This document shows positions 49,824 to 58,890 of a stretch of DNA of 64,000 bases, one piece after another. Every line of letters begins with the position of its first letter. The first letter of the stretch is position 1. The stretch is from Streptomyces sp. CB01373 (GTDB taxonomy: Bacteria; Actinomycetota; Actinomycetes; Streptomycetales; Streptomycetaceae). The translations under genes were made by a program, and so were the position numbers. The DNA lies in assembly GCF_002803075.1 (NCBI RefSeq), contig NZ_NNBK01000006.1:186001-250000 (forward strand), in the 5' to 3' direction. Under the pieces are notes generated by a model, which did not search any database, was not told where the DNA came from, and saw only the letters and a program-made list of their open reading frames with translations.

Positions 49824-50927
49824 GTGGCCGGAACCGTCACACACGATCCACCGCCCGAGGCCGGAGGGTTGCAGGGCAGACCACTGATCGTCACCGAGGA
49901 CGCCGGACTCCTCGACGACCTGCTGCGCCTGTGCGCGGCGGCCGGCGCCACACCCGAGGTCCATCACGGCCTACCCGAGCGCAGAGGCGGCTGGGAGACG
50001 GCACCGCTGGTGCTGGTCGGCGACGACGCCGCCCGGCGGGTGCGCGGAGCCGCCCGCCGGGGCGGAGTGGTGCTGGTCGGCCGAGACCAGGACGACTCCG
50101 GGATCTGGCGGCGCGCCATCGAGATCGGCGCCGACCACGTGCTGGTGCTGCCCGACGGCGAGCAGTGGCTGGTCGACCGCATCGCCGACGTCGCCGAGGG
50201 CGTCGGCCGACCCGCGCTCACCGTGGGCGTCATCGGCGGCCGCGGCGGAGCGGGCGCGTCCACCCTGGCCTGCGCCCTCGCCGTCACCGCCGCCCGGGAG
50301 GGCCTGCGCACCCTGCTCGTGGACGCGGATCCGCTGGGCGGCGGCCTCGACGTCCTGCTGGGCGGGGAGACGGCCGAGGGACTGCGCTGGCCCGCGTTCG
50401 CCGCCTCGCGCGGAAGAGTCGGCGGCGGCGCCCTGGAGGAGTCGCTGCCCGAACTGCACTCGCTGCGCGTGCTCAGCTGGGACCGCGGCGACTGCGTTGC
50501 CGTCCCGCCGCAGGCTGTCCGGGCGGTGCTGGCCGCCGCCCGTCGGCGCGGCGGCGCCGTGGTGGTCGACCTGCCCCGCCGCGTCGACGAAGGGGTCGCC
50601 GAGGCCCTCGCCCAGATCGACCTGGGCCTGCTCGTGGTCCCCGCCGAACTGCGCGCCGTGGCGGCCGCGGCACGGGTGGCGTCCGCGGTCGGCATGGTCC
50701 TGCGCGATCTGCGGGTGGCGGTCCGGGGGCCGTACGCGCCCGGGCTCGACGACCGTGAGGTGGCCAGGCTGCTCGGCCTGCCGCTGGCGGGCGAGGTGCC
50801 CGTGGAGTCGGCGCTGCGGCGCTCCGGCGAGGGCAGGACCCCGCCCGGCGCGGTGGCGCGCGGACCGCTCGCCCGTTTCTGCACCGCCTTCTGGGAGCGG
50901 GCGCTGATCGAGGCGGCGGCCGCATGA
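49824..50927 (+). CDS. CpaE-like/septum-site-determining ATPase (Tad operon)
   Basis: A 367-residue protein matching the actinobacterial helicase/secretion-neighbourhood CpaE family. A receiver-like N-terminal domain (residues 20-120) precedes a MinD-type ATPase with a Walker A-like GGRGGAGASTLACALA, in which the final Lys-Thr is replaced (GASTL), and DADPLGGGLDVLLGG. GTG 49824 follows AAGGGGG. It likely localises the Tad machinery. It opens the operon and is joined to the TadA gene by ATGA. Confidence 0.88.
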   Translation: MAGTVTHDPPPEAGGLQGRPLIVTEDAGLLDDLLRLCAAAGATPEVHHGLPERRGGWETAPLVLVGDDAARRVRGAARRGGVVLVGRDQDDSGIWRRAIEIGADHVLVLPDGEQWLVDRIADVAEGVGRPALTVGVIGGRGGAGASTLACALAVTAAREGLRTLLVDADPLGGGLDVLLGGETAEGLRWPAFAASRGRVGGGALEESLPELHSLRVLSWDRGDCVAVPPQAVRAVLAAARRRGGAVVVDLPRRVDEGVAEALAQIDLGLLVVPAELRAVAAAARVASAVGMVLRDLRVAVRGPYAPGLDDREVARLLGLPLAGEVPVESALRRSGEGRTPPGAVARGPLARFCTAFWERALIEAAAA

Positions 50928-52177
50928 GGACGGTTGCCGAACACCTGCGGACGGCGCCCGCGGACACGCTGCGCGAGCCCGCGCCCGCCAACGGGCCTCG
51001 GATGCCGGTGGAGTTGCTGGACGGCGTACGGCAGTGGCTCGCCGAGAGCGGGGCCGAGCCGACGCCCGCGCGGGTCGCGCAGGCCCTGCGAGAACAGGGC
51101 CGGGTGCTCGGGGACGCGGAAGTGCTCGGCGCGGCGGAGCGGTTGCGCTCCGAACTGATCGGCAGCGGTCCGCTGGAGCCGTTGCTGGCCGATCCGTCGG
51201 TGACCGACGTCCTCGTGTCGGCCCCGGACCGGGTGTGGGTGGACCGGGGCGGCGGACTGGAGCGGGCCGCCGTCGCCTTCCCCGACGCGGCTGCCGTACG
51301 GCGCCTCGCGCAGCGCTTGGCCGCCGTGGCCGGCCGCCGGCTGGACGACGCCCGGCCATGGGTCGACGCCCGGCTGCCCGACGGCACCCGGCTGCACGCC
51401 GTGCTGCCTCCCGTCGCCGTCGGCTGCACCTGCCTGTCCCTGCGGGTCGTACGGCCGCGCGCGTTCACGCTGGAGGAACTGGTCGCGGCGGGCACGGTGC
51501 CGCCCGGCGGGGACCGCGTACTGCGGGCGCTGATCGAGGCCCGGCTGTCCTTCCTCATCAGCGGAGGGACCGGAACCGGGAAGACCACGCTGCTCAGCGC
51601 ACTGCTCGGGCTTGCGGGGTCCGGTGAGCGGATCGTCCTCGCCGAGGACTCCGCGGAGCTGCGACCCGACCACCCGCACGTCGTCCGCCTGGAGACCAGA
51701 CCAGCCAACCAGGAGGGCGCGGGCCTGGTCACCCTCGAGGACCTGGTGCGGCAGGCACTGCGGATGCGGCCGGACCGACTGGTCGTGGGCGAGGTGCGCG
51801 GCGGCGAGGTGGTCCACCTTCTGGCCGCGCTCAACACCGGCCACGAAGGCGGCTGCTGCACAGTGCACGCCAACGCCGCCGCGGACGTCCCCGCCCGGCT
51901 GGAGGCGCTGGGCACCGCCGCCGGGCTCGACCGGGCAGCGCTGCACAGCCAGCTGGCAGCCGCGCTGTCGGTGGTGGTGCACCTCGTGCGGGACCGTTCC
52001 GGGAGGCGGCGGATCGCCGAGGTGCGGGTGTTGGAGCGGGATGCCTCGGGACTGGTGCGGACCGTGCCGGCGCTGCGCTGGGGCGCGGAGGCGTTCGTGG
52101 CGGAACCGGGGTGGGAGCGGCTGCGGGGACTGCTCCGGAGGGAGAGCGGGAGAGGAGGCGAGGACCGCGATGGATGA
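50924..52177 (+). CDS. TadA/CpaF-type secretion ATPase
   Basis: A 417-residue type II/IV secretion ATPase. An N-terminal domain is followed by SGGTGTGKTTLLSALL (Walker A), the Asp box VLAEDSAELRPDHPHVV, Walker B RPDRLVVGEVRGGE and the His box NTGHEGGCCTVHANAA. This drives Flp-type pilus assembly or secretion at the membrane. It overlaps the CpaE gene by four bases and the TadB gene by eight. Confidence 0.94.
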   Translation: MRTVAEHLRTAPADTLREPAPANGPRMPVELLDGVRQWLAESGAEPTPARVAQALREQGRVLGDAEVLGAAERLRSELIGSGPLEPLLADPSVTDVLVSAPDRVWVDRGGGLERAAVAFPDAAAVRRLAQRLAAVAGRRLDDARPWVDARLPDGTRLHAVLPPVAVGCTCLSLRVVRPRAFTLEELVAAGTVPPGGDRVLRALIEARLSFLISGGTGTGKTTLLSALLGLAGSGERIVLAEDSAELRPDHPHVVRLETRPANQEGAGLVTLEDLVRQALRMRPDRLVVGEVRGGEVVHLLAALNTGHEGGCCTVHANAAADVPARLEALGTAAGLDRAALHSQLAAALSVVVHLVRDRSGRRRIAEVRVLERDASGLVRTVPALRWGAEAFVAEPGWERLRGLLRRESGRGGEDRDG

Positions 52178-53060
52178 GGGGTTCTGGGGCTCGGTCCGTG
52201 TGGCCGCGGGCGCGGTGTGTGCGGGGGCGGCCGTGTGGCTGCTGGCCGTGTTGCTGTTGGGCGGGTGGCACTCCGCGGCACGGCGGGCGCGGGTGCTGTT
52301 CGCCGGCGGCGGGCCGGAAGGCCCGGGACAGCCACCCTCCGACCGGATCCTTCGCCAACTGACCCAGGTCAGCGGACGGTTGCGCGCCGAGTGGTGGGCA
52401 CCGGCCGCCGGGCTGGTGCTCGCGGTGCTGGGCGCCTCGGTGCTGCCGGTCGTCGCGGGGGCGGTCGGGGTGCCGCTGCTGCGCCGCACCCGGCTCGCCC
52501 GGGCGGCACGCCGACGGCAGGAGCGGCAGGCGGACGCGGTGATCGCCCTGTGCGGGGCCCTCGCCGGAGAGGTGCGGGCCGGGCGGCAGCCGGGCGAGGC
52601 GCTGCTGTGCGCCGCGCGGGACTCGGGCGGGCTCGGCGACGCGCAGTCGGCGGTGCTGGCGGCGGCCCGGTTCGGCGGGGACGTGCCCGCCGCGCTGGCC
52701 GGGGCGGCCCGGCAGCCGGGGGCCGAGGGCCTGCGCGGCCTCGCGGCCTGCTGGCGGGTGGCCGTGGACCAGGGCGCGGGCCTGGCGGCAGGCCTGGACC
52801 GGCTCGAAGGGGCACTGCGGGCGGAGCGCGACCAACGTGCCGATCTGCGAGCCCAGTTGTCGGGGGCCAGGGTTACGGCCGTCATGCTCGCCGGCCTGCC
52901 GGCCCTCGGACTCCTGCTGGGCACGGCCATGGGGGCCGACCCCTTGCGGGTGCTGCTCCACACAGGAGCGGGTCTGGGCTGCCTGGTCATCGGCGGCGTG
53001 CTGGAGGGCGCGGGCCTGTGGTGGGCCTTGCGGATCGTGCGAGCGGCGGAGGCGATGTGA
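52170..53060 (+). CDS. TadB-like type II secretion membrane protein
   Basis: A 296-residue membrane protein with an N-terminal helix, a second helical pair (AGLVLAVLGASVLPVVAGAV), a cytoplasmic GspF-like domain (ALAGEVRAGRQPGEALLCAA, LAACWRVAVDQGAGLAAGLD) and two C-terminal helices. This is the TadB/GspF layout. ATG 52170 sits 8 bp before the TadA stop. It forms the inner-membrane platform with TadC. Confidence 0.87.
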   Translation: MDEGFWGSVRVAAGAVCAGAAVWLLAVLLLGGWHSAARRARVLFAGGGPEGPGQPPSDRILRQLTQVSGRLRAEWWAPAAGLVLAVLGASVLPVVAGAVGVPLLRRTRLARAARRRQERQADAVIALCGALAGEVRAGRQPGEALLCAARDSGGLGDAQSAVLAAARFGGDVPAALAGAARQPGAEGLRGLAACWRVAVDQGAGLAAGLDRLEGALRAERDQRADLRAQLSGARVTAVMLAGLPALGLLLGTAMGADPLRVLLHTGAGLGCLVIGGVLEGAGLWWALRIVRAAEAM

Positions 53061-53857
53061 GCGCGGGCGGTGTTGTCCACAGGCTGGGGACGGTCGCGGG
53101 GGCGGCGGCGCTCCTGTGGCTGACGGTGAGATGGCTGGAGGCGATGGGCCGGGAGCGGAGCGCACGGCGGCGTACGGCCGCGCTGCTGGGGACGGAGCGG
53201 ACGGCGGAGGAGGCACGGCGCTCGCGTGCATGGCTCCGTGCGACAAGTGGCCTACGACAGTGCTTGCCGTCGGTGGGTGTCGCCGGGGCCGGTTGGGTGC
53301 TGGTCGGCGGGCTGACCGGGCTCGTGCTCGGGCTCGCCGGGGCGGCCGGTATGTGGCAGTGGCGGCGGCGGACGGCGAGCCGTCCCGAAGCGGAGTCCGA
53401 CGCGGCCGAAGCCGGCCGTCAACTCCCGCTCGCAGCCGACCTGCTGGCGGCCTGCGTCGCGGCCGGTGCCGGCCCGGTGATCGCCGCCCAGGCCGTCGGA
53501 GAGGCACTGGGCGGCCCCGTCGGGGACGCGCTGGCCCGGGGAGCCGCCCAGGTCCGGCTCGGCGGGCAGCCGGCAGACGCCTGGCGCGGACTCGCCTCGA
53601 TACCGGGAGCCGCGGCCCTGGCGCGGCTGCTGGAGCGGGCCGACGAGTCGGGCCTTCCCGCCGCGGGCCCGGCCGCCCGGCTCGCGGCCGACGTCCGCGC
53701 CGACAGGGCGCGCACCGCGACGGCCAGGGCACGCCGGGCGGCCGTGCTGGTCAGCGCACCGGTGGGGCTGTGCTTCCTGCCCGCCTTCGTCGCGGTGGGC
53801 GTGCTGCCCGTGCTGATCGGCCTCGCGGGCGGACTGCTGAGCGGAGGTGGTGGCTGA
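53057..53857 (+). CDS. TadC-like type II secretion membrane protein
   Basis: A 266-residue protein from GTG 53057, overlapping the TadB stop (GTGA). Two N-terminal helices, a GspF-like domain (LPLAADLLAACVAAGAGPVI, LARLLERADESGLPAAGPA) and C-terminal helices (VGLCFLPAFVAVGVLPVLIGL) make it the TadC partner of TadB. It completes the platform of the Tad pilus apparatus. Confidence 0.87.
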   Translation: MSAGGVVHRLGTVAGAAALLWLTVRWLEAMGRERSARRRTAALLGTERTAEEARRSRAWLRATSGLRQCLPSVGVAGAGWVLVGGLTGLVLGLAGAAGMWQWRRRTASRPEAESDAAEAGRQLPLAADLLAACVAAGAGPVIAAQAVGEALGGPVGDALARGAAQVRLGGQPADAWRGLASIPGAAALARLLERADESGLPAAGPAARLAADVRADRARTATARARRAAVLVSAPVGLCFLPAFVAVGVLPVLIGLAGGLLSGGGG

Positions 53858-53940
53858 GGGCGGCGGCGGAACGGAACCGGCAGAGAACCAACAGGCAAGC
53901 AACGGAGCAAGCAACAGACCGAGACCTCACGGGGGTTGTG

Positions 53941-54132
53941 ATGTACGGAAAGGTATGGGCGCGGCTGCGTGCCCTGGCGGGCCGGGACGCGGGGATGGTG
54001 ACGTCCGAGTACGCGATGGGGATCATCGCGGCGGTGGCGTTCGCCGTCCTGCTCTACGAGGTGGTGACGAGCGGCCAGGTCAAGACGGAGTTGCAGAACA
54101 TCGTGAAGCGAGCGCTCAGTGCGCGGATGTAA
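53941..54132 (+). CDS. Flp-like pilin (DUF4244)
   Basis: A 63-residue protein with a basic N-terminal leader, then GMVTSEYAMGIIAAVAFAVLLYEVV, a hydrophobic helix preceded by a prepilin-like cleavage region with the conserved Glu five residues into the helix. DUF4244 proteins sit in this place in actinobacterial Tad loci. It is probably the pilin subunit. No prepilin peptidase gene is in the window. Confidence 0.88.
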   Translation: MYGKVWARLRALAGRDAGMVTSEYAMGIIAAVAFAVLLYEVVTSGQVKTELQNIVKRALSARM

Positions 54133-54541
54133 TCGGGCACGGGCAGGGGCGCGGGCACGCCGAGCCGAACGGGTGGGCGCCGACGCGGGGTTCGTGACTG
54201 CGGAGGCCGCCATGGTCCTGCCCGTGCTGGTGCTCGTGGTGACGACGCTGGTCTGGGTCCTGCTGGTGGTGCTCGCGCAGATCCAGTGCGTGGACGCGGC
54301 ACGGGCGGGAGCCCGGGCCGCCGCCCGCCAGGACCCCGAGGGCTCGGTGACCCGAGTGGCCCGGGACGTGGCACCGCACGGTGCGAAGGTCACGGTGATC
54401 CGCCGGGGAGACCACGTGCACGTGGTCGTCGTGGCCGACCCGCCCGGGCTGGGCGTGCTGCCCTTCCAACTGAGGGAGGAAGCCGTGGCGGAGGCGGAGG
54501 ACATGGTCGGGACGCGCGCCCAGCGGGGAGCGGGGACGTGA
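54119..54541 (+). CDS. TadE-like pseudopilin
   Basis: A 140-residue TadE-family protein. A basic N-terminus leads to GFVTAEAAMVLPVLVLVVTTL, with the conserved Glu of a type IV pilin-like signal, then a membrane helix and a small soluble domain. The GTG start 54119 overlaps the pilin gene by 14 bp. An internal GTG near 54171 (MGADAGFVT) would leave a more typical, shorter leader and may be the real start. Confidence 0.84.
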   Translation: MRGCNRARAGARARRAERVGADAGFVTAEAAMVLPVLVLVVTTLVWVLLVVLAQIQCVDAARAGARAAARQDPEGSVTRVARDVAPHGAKVTVIRRGDHVHVVVVADPPGLGVLPFQLREEAVAEAEDMVGTRAQRGAGT

Positions 54542-54557
54542 AACGGAGGACGGGGAC

Positions 54558-55274
54558 GTGAAGGGCCGCATTCCGGGGTTCCGCCGCTTCCGCCGGCTCA
54601 TCCGTGGCGGGTGTCGAGGGCGCCGTCCGTCGGACCGTGGTTCCGCCACCGTGTGGAGCGTCGGCGCGATCGCCCTGCTGTGCGTGGTGTTCGGCATCGG
54701 TCTCGCCCTGGGGGAGGCGGTAGTTGACCGGCACCGCGCGGCCGGGGCCGCCGACCTCGCCGCTCTGGCGGCGGCGGGCCACTGGGCCGAGGGCGGCACC
54801 GTCGCCTGTGCCCGGGCGGAGAAGGTGGCCAGGGCACAGGGCGCCCGGCTCGTCCGGTGCGCGATGGTGGGCGACACCTCGGACGTCACGGCGGCGGCGC
54901 AACGGGGGCCCCTCACCGCGGAGGTGAGGGCGAGAGCGGGCCCGGCGATCCCGGCGGACGCTCCCGCGGGACCGGTTGCCTCAGCGGACACCTCTGCGGG
55001 GCCCGGGAAACGCGCGGCGGGCGCGGCGGGGTCAGGAGAGTCGGCAGCGGGGGCGACGGGGCCAGGGGAGCCGACAGCAGGGTCCGTGTGGCCTGGAGGG
55101 CCCACGGCAGGAGCCAGGGCAGGGTCCAGGGCCCCTGCGGGATCCACGGCAGGGGCAGCCGGCCTCACGCCCCCTGCGGGCTCCATAGCCGGGCCCACGG
55201 CTCCCGCCGGATCCACCGCGCCGCCACCTTTCAGCCGCGTGGACCAAGCCCCCCGCCTTCGCCCAGGCATCCGC
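54558..55274 (+). CDS. TadE/Rv3654c-like protein with run-on low-complexity tail (end not real)
   Basis: GTG 54558 has GGAGGA seven bases upstream. The first 120 residues match the helicase/secretion-neighbourhood TadE-like family: basic leader, GSATVWSVGAIALLCVVFGI helix, AADLAALAAAGHWAEG. The family ends near here, but this frame continues through Ala/Gly/Pro/Ser/Thr repeats and has no in-frame stop until 57770, crossing the whole convergent helicase gene. I give the end at the helicase boundary for clarity; it is not a stop codon. A small frameshift that removed the proper stop is the likely explanation. Confidence 0.65.
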
Positions 55275-57785
55275 CTAGGACTCGGTCTCCGCCCCGATCT
55301 GAGCGTTCGTCTCCGCCCCCGCCTCCGCCGTTTCTTCCTCCGGAGCCGCCTTCAGCAGCACCGTCAGCAGACGTACCGCCCCCCTCTTGTGCAGCGGGTC
55401 GTTGCCGTTTCCGCACTTGGGGGACTGGATGCAGGACGGGCAGCCGGAGTCGCACTCGCAGGAGGCGATGGCCTCGCGGGTGGCGGAGAGCCAGGCGCGC
55501 GCGGTGTGGAAGGCGCGCTCGGCGAAGCCCGCGCCGCCCGGATGGCCGTCGTAGACGAAGACCGTGGGCAGCAGCGTGTCGGGGTGCAGCGGGACGGACA
55601 CGCCGCCGATGTCCCAGCGGTCGCAGGTGGCGAACAGGGGGAGCATGCCGATCGACGCGTGCTCCGCCGCGTGCAGGGCGCCGCCGAGGATCTCCGGGTT
55701 GACGCGGGCCTCGTCGAGCTGGTCCTCGGTGACCGTCCACCACACCGCGCGGGTGCGCAGCGTACGAGGAGGGAGGTCGAGTTTCGTCTCGCCGAGCACT
55801 TCGCCGGTGATGACACGTCTGCGCAGGAAGGAGACCACCTGGTTGGTGACCTCGACGGAGCCGTAGCACAGGCGGCCGTCGCCCCAGGGCACCTCGGTGT
55901 CCGTCTCCAGGACGGAGATCGCCGTCGTGTCGCGGGCGACCGTGGTGTAGGGCGGGGCGGCCTCCTCGACCAGGGCGACCGAGTCGTCCAGGTCGAGGGA
56001 GCGCACCAGGTACGTGCGGCCCTGGTGCAGATGGACCGCGCCCTCGTGGACCGAGGTGTGCGCGGCGCCCGCGTCGACCGTGCCGAGCAGCCGGCCGGTG
56101 CCGGACTCGACGATCTGCACCGGCCGTCCGCCCTCGCCGCGGATGTCGGTGAGGTCCGCGGCCCGCTCCCGGCGGGTCCAGTGCCAGGCCTTCGTCCGGC
56201 GGCGCAGCAGCTTCGCGGCCTCCAGCTGCGGCAGCAGCTCGGCGCAGGCCGGGCCGAACAGTTCGGTGTCCTCGTCGGTGAGCGGCAGCTCGGCGGCGGC
56301 CGCGCACAGGTGCGGGGCGAGGACGTACGGGTTGTCGGGGTCGAGGACCGTGGACTCGACCGGCTGGTCGAACAGGGCCTCGGGATGGTGGACGAGGAAG
56401 GTGTCCAGCGGGTCGTCGCGGGCGACCAGCACCGCGAGGGCGCCCTGACCGGAGCGTCCCGCGCGGCCCGCCTGCTGCCACAGGGAGGCGCGGGTGCCCG
56501 GGTAACCGGCGATCAGCACGGCGTCCAGGCCGGACACGTCCACGCCCAGTTCCAGGGCGGTCGTGGCGGCCAGGCCCAGGAGTTCGCCGGAGTGCAGGGC
56601 GCGTTCCAGGGCGCGGCGCTCCTCGGGCAGGTAGCCGCCCCGGTAGGCCGCGACACGCCGGGACAGAGGCCGGTCGATCTCGGCCAGCCGCTCCTGGGCG
56701 ATCACCGAGATCAGCTCGGCGCCGCGCCGGGACCGTACGAAGGCGACCGAGCGCACGCCCTGGAGGGCGAGGTCGGTCAGCAGGTCCGCCGTCTCGGCGG
56801 TGGCGGTACGCCGGACGGGCGCGCCCCGTTCGCCCCGCAGCTCGGTCAGCGGGGGCTCCCAGAGGGCGAACACCAGTTCACCGCGGGGCGAGGCGTCGTC
56901 GGCCACCTCCACCACGGGCACGCCGGTGAGGCGGCGGGCGGCCACCGCGGGCTCCGCCGCGGTCGCCGAGGCCAGCAGGAAGACCGGAGAGGCACCGTAG
57001 CGCGCGCACAGCCGGCGCAGTCGGCGCAGGACCTGGGCGACATGGGAGCCGAAGACGCCGCGGTAGGTGTGGCACTCGTCGATGACGACGTACTTCAGGG
57101 CCCGCAGGAAGGAGGACCAGCGCGGGTGCGAGGGCAGGATCCCGCGGTGCAGCATGTCGGGGTTGGTCAGGACATGGTTGGCGTACTGGCGGATCCACTC
57201 GCGTTCCTCGGGTGGGGTGTCGCCGTCGTACACCGCGGGGCGTACGGCCCTGCCCAGCGGCCGGGCGAGTTCCTTCACCGCGCGGCACTGGTCGGCCGCG
57301 AGGGCCTTGGTGGGGGCCAGGTACAGGGTGGTGGCGCCGCGGCCGTTGGCGGCCCCGGAACCGTCCAGCAGCGTCGAGAGCACCGGGACGAGGTAGGCCA
57401 GAGACTTGCCGGACGCGGTGCCGGTGGCGACGACGACGGAGTCACCGTCCAGGGCGTGTTCCGCTGCGCGCGCCTGGTGCGCCCACGGGTGCTCGATCCC
57501 GCACGCCTGGACCGCCGCGATCACCTCCGGCCGAATCCGGTCGGGCCAGACGGCATGGCGCCCCGCGCGCGGGGGCAAGTGCTCCGTATGAGTGATGCGC
57601 GCAGCCCGGCTCTGCCCCGCGGCGAGCCGGTCGAGGACCGTGCCCGGCGCCAGGCGGGTGACGGGGGCAGCCGGGGATCGATCGGATCGGTGATTCTTGG
57701 CCATCGGCACCGAGTCTGTCACCGACGTGCAGGACAATGGGACCAAGGCGTCGTGCACGCCTGCCGGTAAGTGATTGAATGCCAT
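55275..57785 (-). CDS. DECH-box helicase with C-terminal DUF1998 zinc domain (MrfA/YprA-like)
   Basis: An 836-residue superfamily 2 helicase. Motif I VVVATGTASGKSLAYLVP, motif II VVIDECHTYRG, motif III LLASATAAEP, and motifs IV-VI including SVAFVRSRRG and GYPGTRASLWQQAGRAGRSGQ are all present. The C-terminal DUF1998-type zinc site is ECDSGCPSCIQSPKCG. It matches the actinobacterial helicase/secretion-neighbourhood protein and B. subtilis MrfA, which repairs mitomycin lesions. It converges on the Tad operon and overlaps the run-on frame of the last Tad gene. It diverges from bldG. Confidence 0.95.
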   Translation of the reverse strand: MAFNHLPAGVHDALVPLSCTSVTDSVPMAKNHRSDRSPAAPVTRLAPGTVLDRLAAGQSRAARITHTEHLPPRAGRHAVWPDRIRPEVIAAVQACGIEHPWAHQARAAEHALDGDSVVVATGTASGKSLAYLVPVLSTLLDGSGAANGRGATTLYLAPTKALAADQCRAVKELARPLGRAVRPAVYDGDTPPEEREWIRQYANHVLTNPDMLHRGILPSHPRWSSFLRALKYVVIDECHTYRGVFGSHVAQVLRRLRRLCARYGASPVFLLASATAAEPAVAARRLTGVPVVEVADDASPRGELVFALWEPPLTELRGERGAPVRRTATAETADLLTDLALQGVRSVAFVRSRRGAELISVIAQERLAEIDRPLSRRVAAYRGGYLPEERRALERALHSGELLGLAATTALELGVDVSGLDAVLIAGYPGTRASLWQQAGRAGRSGQGALAVLVARDDPLDTFLVHHPEALFDQPVESTVLDPDNPYVLAPHLCAAAAELPLTDEDTELFGPACAELLPQLEAAKLLRRRTKAWHWTRRERAADLTDIRGEGGRPVQIVESGTGRLLGTVDAGAAHTSVHEGAVHLHQGRTYLVRSLDLDDSVALVEEAAPPYTTVARDTTAISVLETDTEVPWGDGRLCYGSVEVTNQVVSFLRRRVITGEVLGETKLDLPPRTLRTRAVWWTVTEDQLDEARVNPEILGGALHAAEHASIGMLPLFATCDRWDIGGVSVPLHPDTLLPTVFVYDGHPGGAGFAERAFHTARAWLSATREAIASCECDSGCPSCIQSPKCGNGNDPLHKRGAVRLLTVLLKAAPEEETAEAGAETNAQIGAETES

Positions 57786-57867
57786 CGCGGCTGGCGAACC
57801 GTCCCGGGGGCTTCAAGCCGAGGTGTCCTGAGGGGCGACCGCTCGATAGCAAGGTGCTGGAGGATCC

Positions 57868-58209
57868 GTGGACCTGTCCCTGTCGACCCGTACCGTCGGC
57901 GATCGTACGGTCGTCGAGGTCGGTGGCGAAATCGACGTATATACCGCGCCCAAGCTGCGTGAGCAGCTGGTCGAGCTTGTGAACGACGGGAATTTCCACC
58001 TCGTCGTCGACATGGAGGGCGTGGACTTCCTCGACTCCACCGGGCTCGGCGTACTGGTCGGTGGCCTGAAGCGAGTGCGTGCCCATGAGGGCTCGCTGCG
58101 CCTGGTGTGCAACCAGGAGCGCATTCTCAAGATCTTCCGTATCACCGGTCTCACCAAGGTGTTCCCGATCCACACCTCGGTGGACGAAGCGGTGGCAGCC
58201 ACCGACTGA
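57868..58209 (+). CDS. bldG: BldG, anti-anti-sigma factor
   Basis: A 113-residue STAS-domain protein. The phosphorylated serine is Ser57 in [18 protein letters not shown]. BldG is needed for aerial growth and antibiotic production in S. coelicolor, and it binds anti-sigma factors when unphosphorylated. GTG 57868 has GGAGG four bases upstream. The neighbouring ATPase gene 105 bp downstream is its usual partner. Confidence 0.96.
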   Translation: MDLSLSTRTVGDRTVVEVGGEIDVYTAPKLREQLVELVNDGNFHLVVDMEGVDFLDSTGLGVLVGGLKRVRAHEGSLRLVCNQERILKIFRITGLTKVFPIHTSVDEAVAATD

Positions 58210-58314
58210 CCGCCGGCCCCGGGCCGGTGACCGGGGCGGAAGAGTCCAAGCGGAGGCCGGGCATTTCGGCGGCCCGGCCCTCCGGCAGCACGCCCGTAGC
58301 TCCGAGGGGGATGC

Positions 58315-58749
58315 ATGGCCACCGTCGAACTCCGTTTCAGCGCGCTGCCCGAGCACGTCAGGACCGCCCGTCTGGTGGCGGCAGCGGTGGCGCGCAGGGC
58401 CGGAGTGGACGAGGCCGTCCTCGACGAGGTCAGACTCGCCGTCGGCGAGGCCTGCACGCGGGCTGTGGGGCTGCATCGCAACAGCGGGATCTCGGCACCG
58501 GTGAAGGTGATGCTGACCGAGGAGGAGAAGCAGTTCTCCATCGAGGTCGGTGACGAGGCCCGGCACGCGCCGTTCCACGCCGGGGATGCCCCGGGCGTGG
58601 TGGACGAGGCTGAAGCCGAGGAGGACGAGATGGGCCTCGCGGTCATCAGCGGCCTCGTCGACGACGTAGAGGTCTCTGCAGGGGAGCATGGCGGGCTGAT
58701 CAAGATGACCTGGCCGACCACGCCGCCGCCGGTCGCGACGCTCCCCTGA
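58315..58749 (+). CDS. RsbW-like anti-sigma factor, BldG partner
   Basis: A 144-residue GHKL ATPase with a diverged N box (LDEVRLAVGEACTRAVGLH), a D-containing G1-like EVGDEARH and an acidic insertion (DEAEAEEDEMGLAVISGL, where G2 lies). It corresponds to SCO3548-type anti-sigma proteins encoded with bldG. It is predicted to bind a sigma factor and be countered by BldG. A terminator follows. Confidence 0.9.
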   Translation: MATVELRFSALPEHVRTARLVAAAVARRAGVDEAVLDEVRLAVGEACTRAVGLHRNSGISAPVKVMLTEEEKQFSIEVGDEARHAPFHAGDAPGVVDEAEAEEDEMGLAVISGLVDDVEVSAGEHGGLIKMTWPTTPPPVATLP

Positions 58750-58778
58750 CCCACCTCACCCGTTCGGCGCACTACATG

Positions 58779-58808
58779 AGGGCCCTGCTTCGCAGGGCCC
58801 TTCTTGTT
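58779..58808 (+). terminator. Terminator of bldG operon
   Basis: AGGGCCCTGC (58779-58788) pairs with GCAGGGCCCT (58792-58801) and runs into TTCTTGTT, a good intrinsic terminator 30 bp after the anti-sigma stop. Confidence 0.9.
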
Positions 58809-58841
58809 GCGTGACCGCCTCCACCAGGTACATTTGAATTC

Positions 58842-58855
58842 GTGAATGAATTCAC
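58842..58855. promoter_or_regulatory. Inverted repeat 1 upstream of hppA
   Basis: GTGAAT-GA-ATTCAC, 6-bp arms, in an A/T-rich patch 210 bp before hppA. A second GAATTC lies just upstream. Possible operator. Confidence 0.4.
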
Positions 58856-58875
58856 GACCTGTCGGCAGATCATTT

Positions 58876-58890
58876 GATCAATCATTGATC
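58876..58890. promoter_or_regulatory. Inverted repeat 2 upstream of hppA
   Basis: GATCAAT-C-ATTGATC, perfect 7-bp arms, 20 bp after the first repeat. Unusually A/T-rich for this genome. A TACAAT box at 59015-59020 may be the hppA -10 element. Confidence 0.45.
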
